Shown piece after piece: positions 34,268 to 45,590 of a stretch of DNA of 64,000 nt. The DNA is from Rhipicephalus microplus. Its lineage: Eukaryota; Arthropoda; Arachnida; Ixodida; Ixodidae. The translations under genes were made by a program, and so were the position numbers. Under the pieces are notes generated by a model. The model searched no databases. It had not been told where the DNA came from and saw only the letters and a program-made list of their open reading frames with translations. The stretch is taken from contig NC_134710.1 in the NCBI RefSeq assembly GCF_043290135.1, forward strand, positions 315,826,116 through 315,890,115, in the 5' to 3' direction. Within the stretch, counting starts at the first letter, position 1, and each line of letters begins with the position of its first letter.

Positions 34268-35227
34268 AACCTTTAGGCACTTGTTCCCATCGCGAAGAAA
34301 GACAGTTGAGATGGTGCCTTGTTAAACCTAAGTCATATATAAATATAGCTTGTTCATTTGTGGAATTTCTACAAGAGAACACGTGTATTGGGCAACGCAC
34401 ATCAAGCACGTGATGTTTATAGAAGCTTCCTATTCAACGTGACATTTCTTGCCATTGGAGTACAGCGATCAACGGGCTTCTATTTAGCACGCCATAAACC
34501 AATTAAACAACTTTAGCCGCGCCCGACCTTCAACTTGAAGAGGGGAACGCGTTAGCGTAATCGAGCTTCGTTCGCTTCGCCTCCTCAGTCACTAGATTCG
34601 CTTAATTTCTCGGTGAACACACCCACCCTGCAGCAAGGGAAAGTACACCTGTGCGAGTAACATATAGTATTTAAAACTATACGACAATGCATTCTGTAAG
34701 AACACCATGCAAAAGGCTCGCTAGGGCATAAAGTTTTTTCTGAGATCCTGTCGGTTACAGGCATAAATGCGTCGCAAAAGCCTTTGTGGTGCTGATAATG
34801 ATGATTACTTATTCTTGCGCACTTGGGAATAGATCGGCCTTCAAAGCAACTACCCATCTTGCAGTTCCAATGTACGTTTCTTGTGCAATTTTACATTCTG
34901 CCACCCAATATTACATTTGTGATGGGGGCTACTCGCACAACAAAACATTCTTATAGTTTCTTTTCAAAGAAACACCATAGAACGCATGTTTTCAGTGCAA
35001 AGTCTTAGATTGGATTTCCGCTTAAGCCGAATAATAATATTGTTTATTTAGTTGTATCAATCTCCAATTCTGGCTCTTGGGAGACACTTATTTTCGCTAA
35101 GAATACTCAGCCACCAATGAAATCATGTGCTGCTGCTAAACGTGTGGTTGGTGTAATATTAAATGTAACATTCTTAGTTCACATTAGTGACGCCTTTGCT
35201 AAGACAACTATTCACTGTGCATAGTGC

Positions 35228-35230
<3 letters not shown>

Positions 35231-35321
<91 letters not shown>
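35231..35321. repeat. (ATA)n microsatellite between units A and B
   Basis: About thirty TAA/ATA units. It marks the boundary region between successive units; the homologous tracts are at 57751-57816 and 63624-63750. Confidence 0.97.
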
Positions 35322-35322
<1 letters not shown>

Positions 35323-35482
35323 TATGATTATATAATAATACTACTATTATTAACATTTTCTTATCACCATCATCACCACTTAACCAGAAAGTGATATCAT
35401 TTTGTGGTTATCAAGCGTGCTGGATGTCCCAGCGTTATCAAGAAAAGATGTTTTTTAACAGCGAAGAACTTTTCTAATATTG

Positions 35483-35599
<117 letters not shown>

Positions 35600-36128
35600 G
35601 AAATGTTGAGGGATCATGCTATCTCGCGCATATGCGTGTAATTTTGTACGGGCCTAATGGAGATGGCTTCATGATAGTCAGAGCCCCCACCCCTCCCCCT
35701 GGCGCCGGCTTGCGACATTTATTAAGAGATTCACTTTGGTCCCCATCCATTTTTAGATGATGGTTTGCTGTCTTTTTAGTGTGGCGAGATAGGTTTTTGG
35801 TGCATACTTATGACGCACTACAGTGCCAAAAGAACTTATTGATAGAACAAACATAAACGATGAGGAAGAGCTCCTGGGAAGCAGTAGTCCTAGCTGCCAG
35901 GTACATCTGCACCTCATCACTAGGCTAAGACATATGACAGTGTAGAACATGCCATCCTCTTCAATTCGTAAAAAATCTTGAACTTCCCCCGATATATCAT
36001 TTATTGGGTGTATGAGTTTCTAAAGGATAGGAAATTGTATTGTTACTGACGAGGTTTATCCTCCCAAATATACCATTTGTTCAGTGGATTCTCAAACTTT
36101 GATCCTCTCTCGCGTTTTATTTTTATTA

Positions 36129-36383
36129 CATTATTGAGCTCAGTTCTGCTTCACAATGACGTCCAACTGTACATATCTGCTGATGACATTGTGTACTTCG
36201 CTGCTGCTTGTGATATTCACTCTTCGCACGCAACACTACGATCATATTTTCGATCGTTAGCATTATGGTTTCAATTTAGGTGCATGTTAAAGAACCCTAG
36301 GTTGTCTAAATTTCCGGAGCTCTCCACTACGGCGTCTCTCATAATCATATCGTGCTTTTGAAACACTAATCCCCACATATCAG
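36129..36383 (+). pseudogene. Unit B: LINE RT fragment fused to half a Ruka
   Basis: The same junction as in unit A: LSSVLLHNDVQLYISADDIV, then WFQF, then the Ruka body from 36274. Nearly identical to 58577-58830. Confidence 0.8.
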
Positions 36384-37765
36384 TATAAGAATTATGATCT
36401 TAACGTATTGGAATGACCTTAACTGTTACAAAAATTTTAAGGATTGTTTTTCTTTTAAATTTTGCGTATGGCGTTGCCCTTTAGTACCGCCGAGAAATGA
36501 TCTCTCAAAACGACTTTATTGCATACTACAATTGGACGAAACACTACCTTAAGTGAAAATAAATAAAACAAAATAAATCTAAGGCAATCAAATGGCAAAC
36601 TTGGTCGACACGCAAGTGCCTTACGGAGAGACATTCTAATTATTCTTTACCGTATGTATGTTCGCCGGGTTCTAGAACTTGGCTGTGTTTTACCATGGGG
36701 AGCCATCATACAAAAATAATATCTCGTTTTCTTAGAGAGAGAGGCTCTTCGGAGTTGTTTCGAGGTTCTGAAAGTTACTGCGACAAGTGTGTTATATCAA
36801 GAAGCCCGAATGCCCACCCTAACTTGTAGATTTACCGTGCCCACCATCCATGTCCGGCAATTCTGGACATCAACAACTAGCGCCATTTGTTGAATGTCCT
36901 GCAAAACGGCAGCGTAACTCTAAGGAGACGACCTTAAAACATTTATCACAGCCCAAAGCCAGAGTATATGCTAAAAGACTCCGTATATATGATGTGGGCG
37001 TATATATTTCATAATCAGAGAAAGTTCGCTCTGTTCCCATGACATTTCTGGGTTCGAGAGTGACGTTTATATGCTATGAGAGACTTCATTGAAGAGAATT
37101 TCAAAAATTTGTATAAAAACAATTAGCCTTGGTCTACTTAAGTCACTCAAGTTACAAAATGTTGACGACTCTGTCTTCGTGTCTGTGAACATTGGTTGAT
37201 GACGTTTGACGGGCACTTTGGTAGACACGTCTTTTGCAGTGAAACTCCTTTGCAGGGACACGCGCACTTCGTTGCACTTTCGGTTACTACAACACATAAA
37301 ATGTTTGCAGCACTTTTATGTAAGGTTGTTTTCCTTAAGGCTGCTCAACATGCGCCGAGTATTCATGCTGTGTAGATCTTACGTTGATTATTAGCAATAA
37401 CATGTCTCTGATAAATTAGAGTAAACGATCAAAGATAAGAATAGCTCTTCTTCATGCAATGTAAGTATTAACAATCGACAAGACACATTGATATACATAC
37501 ATATTCTTCTTTCATAAACATAGTAAATAATGGTATACTGTTGAATGTAGCAATTATATTAAAAGATATGTCAGAAAACTGTCAGCTTAGTAGGATTTAA
37601 TACAGTTATATTTATCGGTAGTATTCCCATTCACCCCATTATATTTGATTATGGCCGCATGTAAATAAACAGCAGTAAAATTCGTTTAATGGTTCGGAGT
37701 AAAATAGGCTAAACTGACAAGAAAACGAGTGACTGTGTAAGTTTTCTTGTTTCCACGTTCGTGCT

Positions 37766-38075
37766 CTGCAAGCGTGGTACCGTTTAGCAGATCCCTCTTA
37801 CACGTGGCCAATCATGCGCGGAGCAGAGCGGCCGTAGCATTATATTGCGTTGAATAGAGCACAGAAATTCGCCCAGGAATTCAAATGCCTTGCATCTGGC
37901 ATCGCACTGCAGCACATGTGGCAGTTCATCTGTTTTTGCCGATACGTAGGTTTCGTCGAAGCACAGATCCCAGATAACTCGGGAAGAGATAGAGGCTTTA
38001 CATTTTAAACGAATGTATCAAGTGTGCGTCAGTGAGCCATCGTTATGTCTCACAGAAAAAAATAGTTCGCATATT
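37766..38075 (+). pseudogene. Unit B: Penelope-like GIY-YIG domain relic
   Basis: Same segment as 31744-32040. It reads QIPLTRGQSCAEQSGR, EHRNSPRNSNALHLASHCST, CGSSSVFAD and CVSEPSLCLTEK, with stops at three places. The stops before QIPLT and after FAD are shared with units A and C, so the domain was already dead in their common ancestor. Confidence 0.8.
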
Positions 38076-38505
38076 TTCTCCACACATGCGCCTTCAAATG
38101 ATACCTTATGTAACTTTTTATATTCATTTTTGACATTTCGGCGCAATGTTGTTATGTTTTTTTTGAGGTCTTTATTTCACGTTCTTGGGTTCTTCAAATA
38201 TAAATTTCTGTTGCGAGTCAGCGCTCGTTTGTGCCCTCTTGTTTCTGTGTTCATCGTTTTAGGGCTGTAACTGAAAAATCCCTCGTACAAACAAGCCCAA
38301 CATTCAATTATACTGCATTTCAACTGCAAGTGTATTTCTCTGCAGCCTAAAATGCCATCGTCACACACCCCGAAGAAATATGCCTGTGTTATTTGCCTGT
38401 GCGCTTCTTCTCAGATATGCATTATCATGATCATATTCATCCGTCTGGGTCCCTGTCCTCATCTTCACTGGGTGCCACCACAATCACCATCGGGTGTGCG
38501 CGCGC

Positions 38506-39285
38506 TCAGTCTCCGAATGCGCGTTCGCTGCTGCGCTTGACTGGGAGGTCCCCTGGCAGCGCCAGTCTCGGTCGGCCAGCGCTGCTTATCCCCGGCTTGC
38601 GAGGCTGCCCCTCCATGTACAGCATAGTGAAGTCTGCATCTGAGCGGGCTGCACAGCATGAGTCACCCGCCTCATGGTCCCCAGGGGACATCACCGCCTC
38701 CATCGTGGGTACCACTATCGCCTGGGAGGTTGCCAGGAAAGGACCCCAGGAATTTCCGCCTGCAGTAGCCTCTGAAACTGGCAGCTCAGCGACAGCCCCA
38801 GGTCCGGTGGCTGTGACCCCATGTATGCCGGTCTCTGCTGCAGCCGCTGCTGCCCTTAGTTTGGTGGACCACGGGTGCAGTGAAGCGGTGGCCGCGTTGG
38901 AGGCTATCTCCGCGACGGAAGCAGCCACTTAGGTGTCAGTGGACACCTGGTCACAGCTGGGCAGTGCCGTGCTGCTGCAAGTGTCTTTACTGCCACCTTC
39001 ATTACCACCCTGGTCGTACGCCCACCAGGGACAGTCGTAGATGAAAGCCCGGGAAGCGGCACCCGTGGTGTCGCTGCCGCAGCGCTCCGTGCCTGCGACC
39101 ACTGTGGTCGAAGCGTCGCAAGCGTCCTTGATCTTGTTCCAGCTTGTGCTGTTTTCGCGGTACTGCTGGGAGGCGGCTGCCGAGAGCTCCTCGCTGCCGG
39201 GACCGGACCTCTCGCGGTGGCTCGTTTGACGACCGGAGCGGTGCTTCGCCGCCTGCCTGTACTGTTCGTTCCCACTCTCGAGCGG
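38506..39285 (-). pseudogene. Unit B: downstream in-phase remainder of the GC-rich coding block
   Basis: After the TAA that follows CFVEENVE the same phase reads PLESGNEQYRQAAKHRSGRQ, SWNKIKDACDAST, then GAASRAFIYDCPWWAYDQGG, a second TAA, then VAASVAEIASNAATASLHPW and on to SERAFGD. In unit A the second stop is a serine codon, so the stop arose by a single change. This shows the frame once extended to about 470 codons. Function unknown. Confidence 0.5.
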
Positions 39286-39954
39286 TTACTCTACGTTCTC
39301 TTCGACGAAGCAGGGCACAATTTCCTGGTTCCTGTACTCTTTCTTCAGTGCTTCGTCGATTTCGACTGGGATCAGAGACTTGCTAACTTTCGCATGATCC
39401 CCCTGTCGAGTTTTGCACGAGCACACCCATGGGAAGTTATCGCTGTAAGTGGAGCCGCAGTAAACCGCACCACAGCGGTTGCAGGAGGCCACCGATCGCC
39501 GACATCTGATTTCGGTGGTACCAGTTCCAGGCTTGCGGGTTACCTTGAGTGACGAGTCGCCTCTGTCCAACAAGGCGTCCCATATGTAGTCTTTGCGTAC
39601 CTGCATCGGCCCCTTGGCCGCCAGGGAACTTTGGAAGTCTCCCCCAGCTGTGCGAGCCTCATCGGGCGTCATTTTGAGCATATTCTGGGTCCACACATCG
39701 GACGGAAGAAGCACCGGTGCACTTGAGAGAGTTGGCGGCGGGCCCGGGTGGTTTTCGAGCACATTGACAGCACCGCTGCTGGCACTCCGTGGTCGGCATC
39801 CGCCACCTTTGGGACAGAACGCCATACCGGTATCATCAGGGGCGTCATTTTCATACTTTGCCTTGTAGTCTGCCACCAGGCCATAGAGATGCTCCTTCAC
39901 CGTTGTCATATCCTCGGCAAAGTTGATGAGGCTCATGTCGCTTATGATCAACAT
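39286..39954 (-). CDS. Unit B: 222-codon frame of unknown function (first part of the GC-rich coding block)
   Basis: The longest intact version of the block. It starts MLIISDMSLINFAED, continues through DDTGMAFCPKGGGCRPRS and a region with spaced cysteines (CRRSVASCNRCGAVYCG, then VCSCKTR), and ends KEEYRNQEIV-like then CFVEENVE. The Cys pattern suggests a small zinc-binding or disulfide-bonded module; I do not recognise the family. The GC content is far above that of the flanking unit. The downstream frame goes on in phase for about 250 more codons, interrupted by two stops, so this may be a truncated version of a longer protein. It could be a captured host gene fragment and may not be expressed. 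The opposite strand is also open (38393-38932), which is probably a by-product of the GC bias. Confidence 0.42.
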   Translation of the reverse strand: MLIISDMSLINFAEDMTTVKEHLYGLVADYKAKYENDAPDDTGMAFCPKGGGCRPRSASSGAVNVLENHPGPPPTLSSAPVLLPSDVWTQNMLKMTPDEARTAGGDFQSSLAAKGPMQVRKDYIWDALLDRGDSSLKVTRKPGTGTTEIRCRRSVASCNRCGAVYCGSTYSDNFPWVCSCKTRQGDHAKVSKSLIPVEIDEALKKEYRNQEIVPCFVEENVE

Positions 39955-40035
39955 GTCTTGTGATAGTATGTTGCGTTATAATATATACACGCCATAATAT
40001 ATACATATATATTACATAAATTATTAGGGTAATCG

Positions 40036-40222
40036 CCCCCGCTGTAGCTCAGTTGGTAGAGCGCCGGAGGCGTAATTCAAAGGTCACGGGTTCTGTTTCA
40101 TCCCGTGGCAAATCATCTTTTCTTGCAATTTTCTTTCTACATTTTTCATTACAATTACCATACTAACATTCCTTATACTATTTCTGACAACATTGTGTGT
40201 TATTCCTCAGTCATACTGAAAA
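40036..40222 (+). mobile_element. Unit B: SINE-B
   Basis: Same copy as 34081-34267 in the equivalent position: GCTGTAGCTCAGTTGGTAGA then a degenerate box B (GGGTTCTGTTTC). Confidence 0.75.
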
Positions 40223-40974
40223 TATTTGAGGCACTTGTTTCCATCGCGAAGAAAGACAGTTGACCTGGTGCCTTGCTAAACTTAAATCATATATAAATAT
40301 AGCTTGTTCATTTGTTGAATTTCTACAGCAGAACACGTGTTTTGGGCACAGCCCGTCAAGCACGTGATGTTCATAGAAGCTTATTATTCAACCTGACATT
40401 TCTTGCAACTGGAGTACACCGATCAACGAGCTTCTATTTAGCACGCCATAAACGAATTAAACAACCTTAGGCGCGCCGGACTTTCAACTTGAAAAGGAGA
40501 ACGCGCTAGCGCAATCGAACTTCGTTCACTTCGCCTTCTCAGTCGCTATATTTGCTTAATTTCTCCGTGGACACATCCACCCTGCAGCAAGGGAAAGTAC
40601 GCCTGTGCGAGTAACATATAGTATTTAAAACTATCCGACAATGCATTCTGTAAGAACACCATGCAAAAGGCTCGGTAAGGCACAATTTTTTTTTTGAGAT
40701 CCTGAAGGTTACAGGCGTAAATTCGTCGCAAGAGACTTTGTGGTGCTGATAATGATGATTACTTATTGTTGCGTACTTGGGAATTGATCAGCCTTCAAAG
40801 CAACTACCCATCGTGCAGTTAAATGTACGATGCTGGTGCGATTTTACATTATGCCACCCAATATTACATTTCTGAGGGGGGTACTCGCACAACAAAACAT
40901 TGGTATAGTTCCTTTTTAAAGAAACACCGTAGAAGACATGTTTTCAGTGCGAAGTCTTAGATTGTATTTCCGCT

Positions 40975-40975
40975 C

Positions 40976-41030
<55 letters not shown>
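40975..41030. repeat. (CAA)n microsatellite at the end of array 1
   Basis: About eighteen CAA units replace the sequence that follows CGCTCAA in the other units. Homology to the composite unit ends here. Confidence 0.95.
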
Positions 41031-41032
<2 letters not shown>

Positions 41033-41124
41033 AATAATATTAATAATACAATGAATAAAAAATATTTTTTTATATTAGTTTTATTTTTATTATTATTAAC
41101 ATTATTACTATTAATACTATAAAA

Positions 41125-41235
<111 letters not shown>

Positions 41236-41568
41236 CATGATCACCATCTTTAGTACAACACAGATGATAGGCCTGTTGAAGCCAGATGGTGGCTTGGATG
41301 ACGAGACCCGGCATGCCAGCAAACGAGTGATGCAATGTATAATAAAGAGCTTGTTACGTAATACAAACAGGGAAAGAATACATATAACTCTTTTACATTA
41401 CACTTAAACACAATATAGGGAGCTTGCATGAACGGCGGCAACGGTATGCACTCTGGCTAGGCAGCCATTTTTTTGTCCGAAGCGGCCGCGCGCGGAGTGC
41501 AGCAGCACAGTCGTATATGCGAGCGTTGGCGTAGCTTGCAACGTAATCTCCAATAAGTGTCATGCACG

Positions 41569-41828
41569 ATGTCAGCTTCACCAGAAGACTACACCACAAC
41601 GCTGTTTCAGAAAGACCTCGAGCGATACGAACATATGAGAATTACCTCCGAGTGGACCCATTCACCCTTCGTGCGGGCGACTGTGTAAGCGACGTGGACC
41701 TGTGGCCACCCGTCGACAGTTCCGATATTCATGAATTTCTCGTTCCGAGGACGAGTTTCATTACCCGGGAGCTGTTGAAGTCGAAAGACAATCTAGGGCC
41801 ACAACCTTGTGACAAGTAGCTGGTTGTG
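41569..41828 (+). pseudogene. SWIM-domain gene, N-terminal part (left arm)
   Basis: From an ATG at 41569 it reads MSASPEDYTTTLFQKDLERY. After a frame shift near 41640 it continues YLRVDPFTLRAGDCVSDVDL, WPPVDSSDIHEFLV and PRTSFITRELLKSKDN. This resembles the N-terminus of multi-copy arthropod proteins that carry a SWIM zinc finger (D-P-F/Y-x-L, L-L/W-P-P-V/I, D-I...L then a Y/F-T-x-E-x-L-K-x-K/Y-K segment). The frame shift is also in the right arm, so it predates the palindrome or marks a small unrecognised intron. The coding sequence is then cut by the MITE at 41829. Confidence 0.6.
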
Positions 41829-42529
41829 CACTCTTAGAACAAAGGTGGTGGTACTTGCTAACTTTGGGGTAGTAAAGGCTTGTCACATATGTTACAACCC
41901 TGGTAGTAAGCGCAGTTAGTAATGGTGATGGTGGTAACAGTTACTACCTCTGCTGTTACTAGCAGCGTGTAGTAGCTTTTACCACCTTAGCCGTTACCAC
42001 CCATGGTAGTAACTTTTAAATGTTAAAAAAAAGTAGTAACCGATACTACCAAGATCATTCATTTTGACATATTGCTTTACTGCTGATGTTAGTCAATCAA
42101 TGTCTCATTACTAGACAACTTCAGGTTAGGAAGCGTGGTGTGCCACGAATGCGAAGAATGTATAGACCAAACAAGTTCACTACTTTTTTTTGTGTACATG
42201 TTTAAGAAGTAAGCGGGGGGGGGGGGTATATATAGCCCCTACTTTGCAGGGGCATATCTGACACAGGGGAGCACTTGTGTTTCAGGATGAATTATAAATA
42301 ATTGGAACCTATGGCACTACATTTTACTACTTGTTTACGTGCGTTTGGTGACGTAGCACAAAAGTTTTAACCAGCGTTACTTATAAAAATTATATGTTTT
42401 ATTTATTTACTACAAAAGGGCCACGAAAGGCATTGTGTACAGTGGTCGGAACAAGGTACCGAACTCATTCTCAGTGCATTTGAATGCTTGACACAGCTAC
42501 TATATCAGCGTTTAAAAGGTTAGAATCGT

Positions 42530-42640
42530 TTTTGGGGTTTGACGCGCCAAAACAATAATAATATTTGGAGACACGCCGCAGTGGAATAACTGTGACTGTT
42601 CTCGGGGATAATTGTGACCATCCGGTTATTTTGATCTGCC
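42530..42640 (-). mobile_element. Decayed Ruka-type SINE fragment
   Basis: GGGTTTGACGCGCCAAAAC, GACACGCCGCAGTGGA and TTGTGACCATCCGG match the minus-strand Ruka body at reduced identity. No head or tail; it is one of the oldest copies here. Confidence 0.5.
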
Positions 42641-42841
42641 GGTCTTGTTATTATGTGCTGTAATTTACTAAGTGTGTTGTAATAGTCTATTACAACGCGT
42701 GTAGCACTTGCCTATGGTTCGTTAACTTGTACTTCTTCATTTCGACAATATCAGGATGACGTTTACATATCTCGCGTACGTAATTGAAAACAAAGAGTAT
42801 TTTCCTGTCCTACGGACACCTTGTGCGTCATTTGTCCAGTT

Positions 42842-44640
42842 AATTTATTTATTTATTCAGTTACCCTCAAGTCCCGAGGGCATTACAGAGGGGAGTGGGT
42901 ACATACATACATGTACAGCATACAAAGCAAAATACAACAACAGAAAAATTGCAATCATCGCTTGCTACAGGGTTGAACTGAGGCTACGTACAAATAAAAT
43001 TAGTGACGGCAATTTTAAATAAAGCGGCATCTTTTATACCAACAATATCACAAGGAAGATGATTCGAACATACAGATGTTTTTGGCACAAATGAATCATG
43101 AAAACACTTGGTGTGCGCTAAAGGAAGTCCTACTTTATGGCAATGATCAATGCGAGTGGAAACGTAAGTTGGTTGGGCCAATAATCTGCTTCTGAGTAAC
43201 GGATTGGTGAAGTAAATTTTATGGAATATACACAGCCGAGACACTTTCCTGCGAAGAGACAGTAGGGGTAATGCTAGTGTAGTTTTCATTGATGTGACGC
43301 TCGAGGTGCGATGGTAATTTGAAAGGATGAAGTGCGCTGCCCGATTCTGCACTCGTTCTAATTCATAGATAAGCGAGTCATGACCAGGGTCCCAAACAGA
43401 TGCTGCATATTCTAATCTGCTACGTACCAATACTTTGTAGAATAAGAGTTTCAAGGAAACGGGTGCCTGATTAAAATTTCTTCGAAGGTAACCCAACGTG
43501 CTATTAGCTTTACCTGCAATATATTCGATGTGTGTCTTCCAAGACAATGTAGAAGTTATGTGGATACCCAGATACTTATAAGAATTTACTACTTCGAGAA
43601 GAACATTATTAATATGATACGACCTGATACTAGTGCCGTGTCGGTTAACATGCATGTACTTGCATTTGTTAACGTTTAACGCCATGCCCCAAGTCTCACA
43701 CCATTCCTGAACCCGATCCATATCAGCCTGCAATTCTAGAACGTCTGAATGACCCTTAATTGCCCGATAAATTACGCAGTCATCTGCGAAAAGACTCACT
43801 GAAGAAGTAATGTTTAGAGGCAAATCATTTATATAGACCAGAAAGAGCAATGGTCCCAACACGGAGCCCTGGGGAACCCCAGAGCCAACCGGGACCCTGG
43901 GCGAATCAAAGTTATTAACAGTTACAAATTGGGAACGGTTACTGAGAAAAGCAATCACCCACGCGAGGACGTTATCATCTATATTGAGGCTCCGTAATTT
44001 TAAAATGAGTAAATCATGAGGTACTTTGTCAAACGCTTTTGAGAAATCTAAAGATACAGTCAATGGGTGTGCCGTTGTCGAGAATAAAATGCAAATCATG
44101 TATAAAACATATTAGTTGCGTTTCACAGGAAAAGTTTTTACGAAATCCATGCTGCGAATCAGTAAAGAAAGAATTGCCCTCTAAAAATTTTACAAGCTGC
44201 GAATAAATTACGTGTTCCATTATTTTGCATGGTATCGAAGTGATTGATACTGGTCTGTAATTTTCCGGACAAAGTTTATCACCTGACTTAAAGAATGGAA
44301 TAATTCTTCCCACACTCCAATCATCCGGAAGACAGCCCGCTTCCAGAGATTGCTCAAATATTTTTGTTAAGATTATGGCGCTGTAGACTTTAGTGTTGAT
44401 TAAAAACTTGGAAGTAATGTTGTCAATTCCGGCGGAAGACGAGACTTTAAGATTTTCTATTATTTTTTGTACACCTGCTGTGTCGAAACGAATTGCTTCC
44501 ATCGGGAGATAACCACTAGCTTGACAAACAGGGTTTGAACCTTTGTTGAGGAGACCTGACACTGCCGCCGCGAAGGTGTCACAGAGAATAACAGCGCAGT
44601 CATCTTTGTGGATAATGATAATACGTCGAGACTATTCCTC
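42842..44640 (-). mobile_element. CR1/Jockey-group LINE, 5'-truncated: reverse transcriptase and 3' end
   Basis: Two overlapping frames encode the reverse transcriptase. The first (44562-44029) has SSSAGIDNITSKFL, NYRPVSITSIPCKIMEHVIY and QHGFRKNFSCETQL. The second (44099-42984) has VSLDFSKAFDKVPHDLL, GVPQGSVLGPLLFLVYINDL and the active-site FADD (SLFADDCVIYR), then the C-terminal region to ICT-stop. The frames are offset by one shift near 44060; otherwise the RT is well kept, so the element is fairly young. The endonuclease is missing. The 3' end is an AATAAATAAATAAATT run at 42842-42860. No RNase H is present, unlike the I-clade copies. Confidence 0.85.
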
Positions 44641-44961
44641 TCATAAATTATCACAATCGCATTCACACACTATTTTGGATTAGATAGTCAAAAGCCGGGT
44701 ACCAAAGACTTAGAAACGGGGCAAAAAAGGTAGTAACGGCTGCAGTTACTACCTCTTTCACTCTAGCTACTATTTAATAACGTAGGTAGTAAACAGTTTG
44801 CAAAAATTAGTAACGGTTGCAGGCAGTAACTGTTTCCTAACGTAGGAAATAAACAGGTAGCAAACGGGTAGTAGCCATCGAAGAAAGGTAGTAAGGTAGA
44901 ACTGCAGTTACTACCTATTTGCACAGTTACTACCTTTCTATTAATTTTTTTAACAGTGTGG

Positions 44962-45249
44962 GGCGGTGGGTGAAGAAATTCTTCGCTGACACCGTGATCA
45001 TCGTCACTCAAGTAAGAGGTGTTAAATTACTTAATTTTGCCGTAGATGCTAACGTTTGCTTCTGTTCAGGTTAAACTCCCAGTGTGTTCACATGGCTCCG
45101 TCGACGTCTTGTTCATGGGCAAGAGTGATGGCGAGGTCCTTACCGCGCACTGCACATGCATGTCCGGGAACATCGAAGACTGCTCGCATCCCACTGCGTT
45201 GTTATTCTACGTGGAGTACAACGCGCGTGCACGGGAAGAGCGCTCCTCC
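44962..45249 (+). pseudogene. SWIM-domain gene, central part with a 58-bp intron and the SWIM zinc finger
   Basis: The exon resumed after the MITE reads WVKKFFADTVIIVTQ and ends at donor CAA|GTAAGA (45012). A 58-base intron closes with TGCTTCTGTTCAG (45069). The next exon reads VKLPVCSHGSVDVLF, GEVLTAHCTCMSGNIEDCSH and ALLFYVEYNARAREER. CTCMSGNIEDCSH fits the SWIM finger CxC...CxH (about 45150-45190), a zinc-binding fold used for DNA or protein contacts and common in transposase-like proteins. The coding sequence is truncated at the fold-back junction near 45250-45256. Relatives I recall continue into a nuclease-like domain, absent here. Confidence 0.72.
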
Positions 45250-45255
45250 ATTTTT

Positions 45256-45590
45256 TTAACACATCTTACTTGAGTGACGATGACCACAGTGTCAGGGGCG
45301 ACTTTCTTCCCCCACGGCTCCCGCACTTGATCAATCTTCACATTGTTGTGGGCCTCAAGGGCCTTTCTAGACTTGAACAGCACCCAAGTTATCAAACTCA
45401 TCCTCGAAACGGGAAATTCTTGAATATCGGAGCTGTCGACGCGCGGTCACATTTTCACGTCACTTACACAGTCGCCCACACGAAGCGTGAATGGGTCCTC
45501 TCGGAGTTGATTTTCGTCTCTTCTTTGTACCACTCGAGGTCTTTCTGGCACAGCGTTACGGTGTAGTCTTCCGGTGAAGCTGACATCGTG
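45256..45590 (-). pseudogene. SWIM-domain gene, N-terminal part, inverted copy (right arm)
   Basis: From an ATG at 45586 the minus strand reads MSASPEDYTVTLCQKDLEWY, then in the shifted frame QLREDPFTLRVGDCVSDV, VDSSDIQEF, KALEAHNNVKIDQVREPWGK and KVAPDTVVIVTQ. It then enters the first bases of the same intron (GTAAGATGTG) before running into the reverse complement of the SWIM exon end. This copy has no MITE. It has an in-frame stop after SDVKM and cannot make a complete protein. Confidence 0.68.

Larger units (their letters stand above)
41829..44958. mobile_element. MITE-like element rich in GGTAGTAAC/GTTACTACC motifs, inserted in the left arm
   Basis: The left end CACTCTTAGAACAAAGGTGG pairs with the reverse complement of the right end, CACTGTTAAAAAAATTAATA then GAAAGGTAGTAAC. 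Both ends carry dense GGTAGTAAC-like motifs in both orientations (41850-42060 and 44720-44940). The uninterrupted right arm of the fold-back gives the empty-site sequence, which confirms that this DNA is an insertion. A TG dinucleotide is possibly duplicated. The interior now also contains a decayed Ruka and a CR1-like LINE. Confidence 0.75.

Noticed and set aside
38393..38932. Plus-strand 179-codon frame in unit B, repeated in unit C at 60833-61372
   Set aside because: Conservation only reflects the near identity of B and C. It lies antisense to the GC-rich coding block and is Ala/Ser-rich, as expected from GC bias. The minus strand has the better-behaved phase.
41569..45249. Functional SWIM-domain gene
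   Set aside because: Frame-shifted, interrupted by 3.1 kb of transposons and truncated at the palindrome junction.
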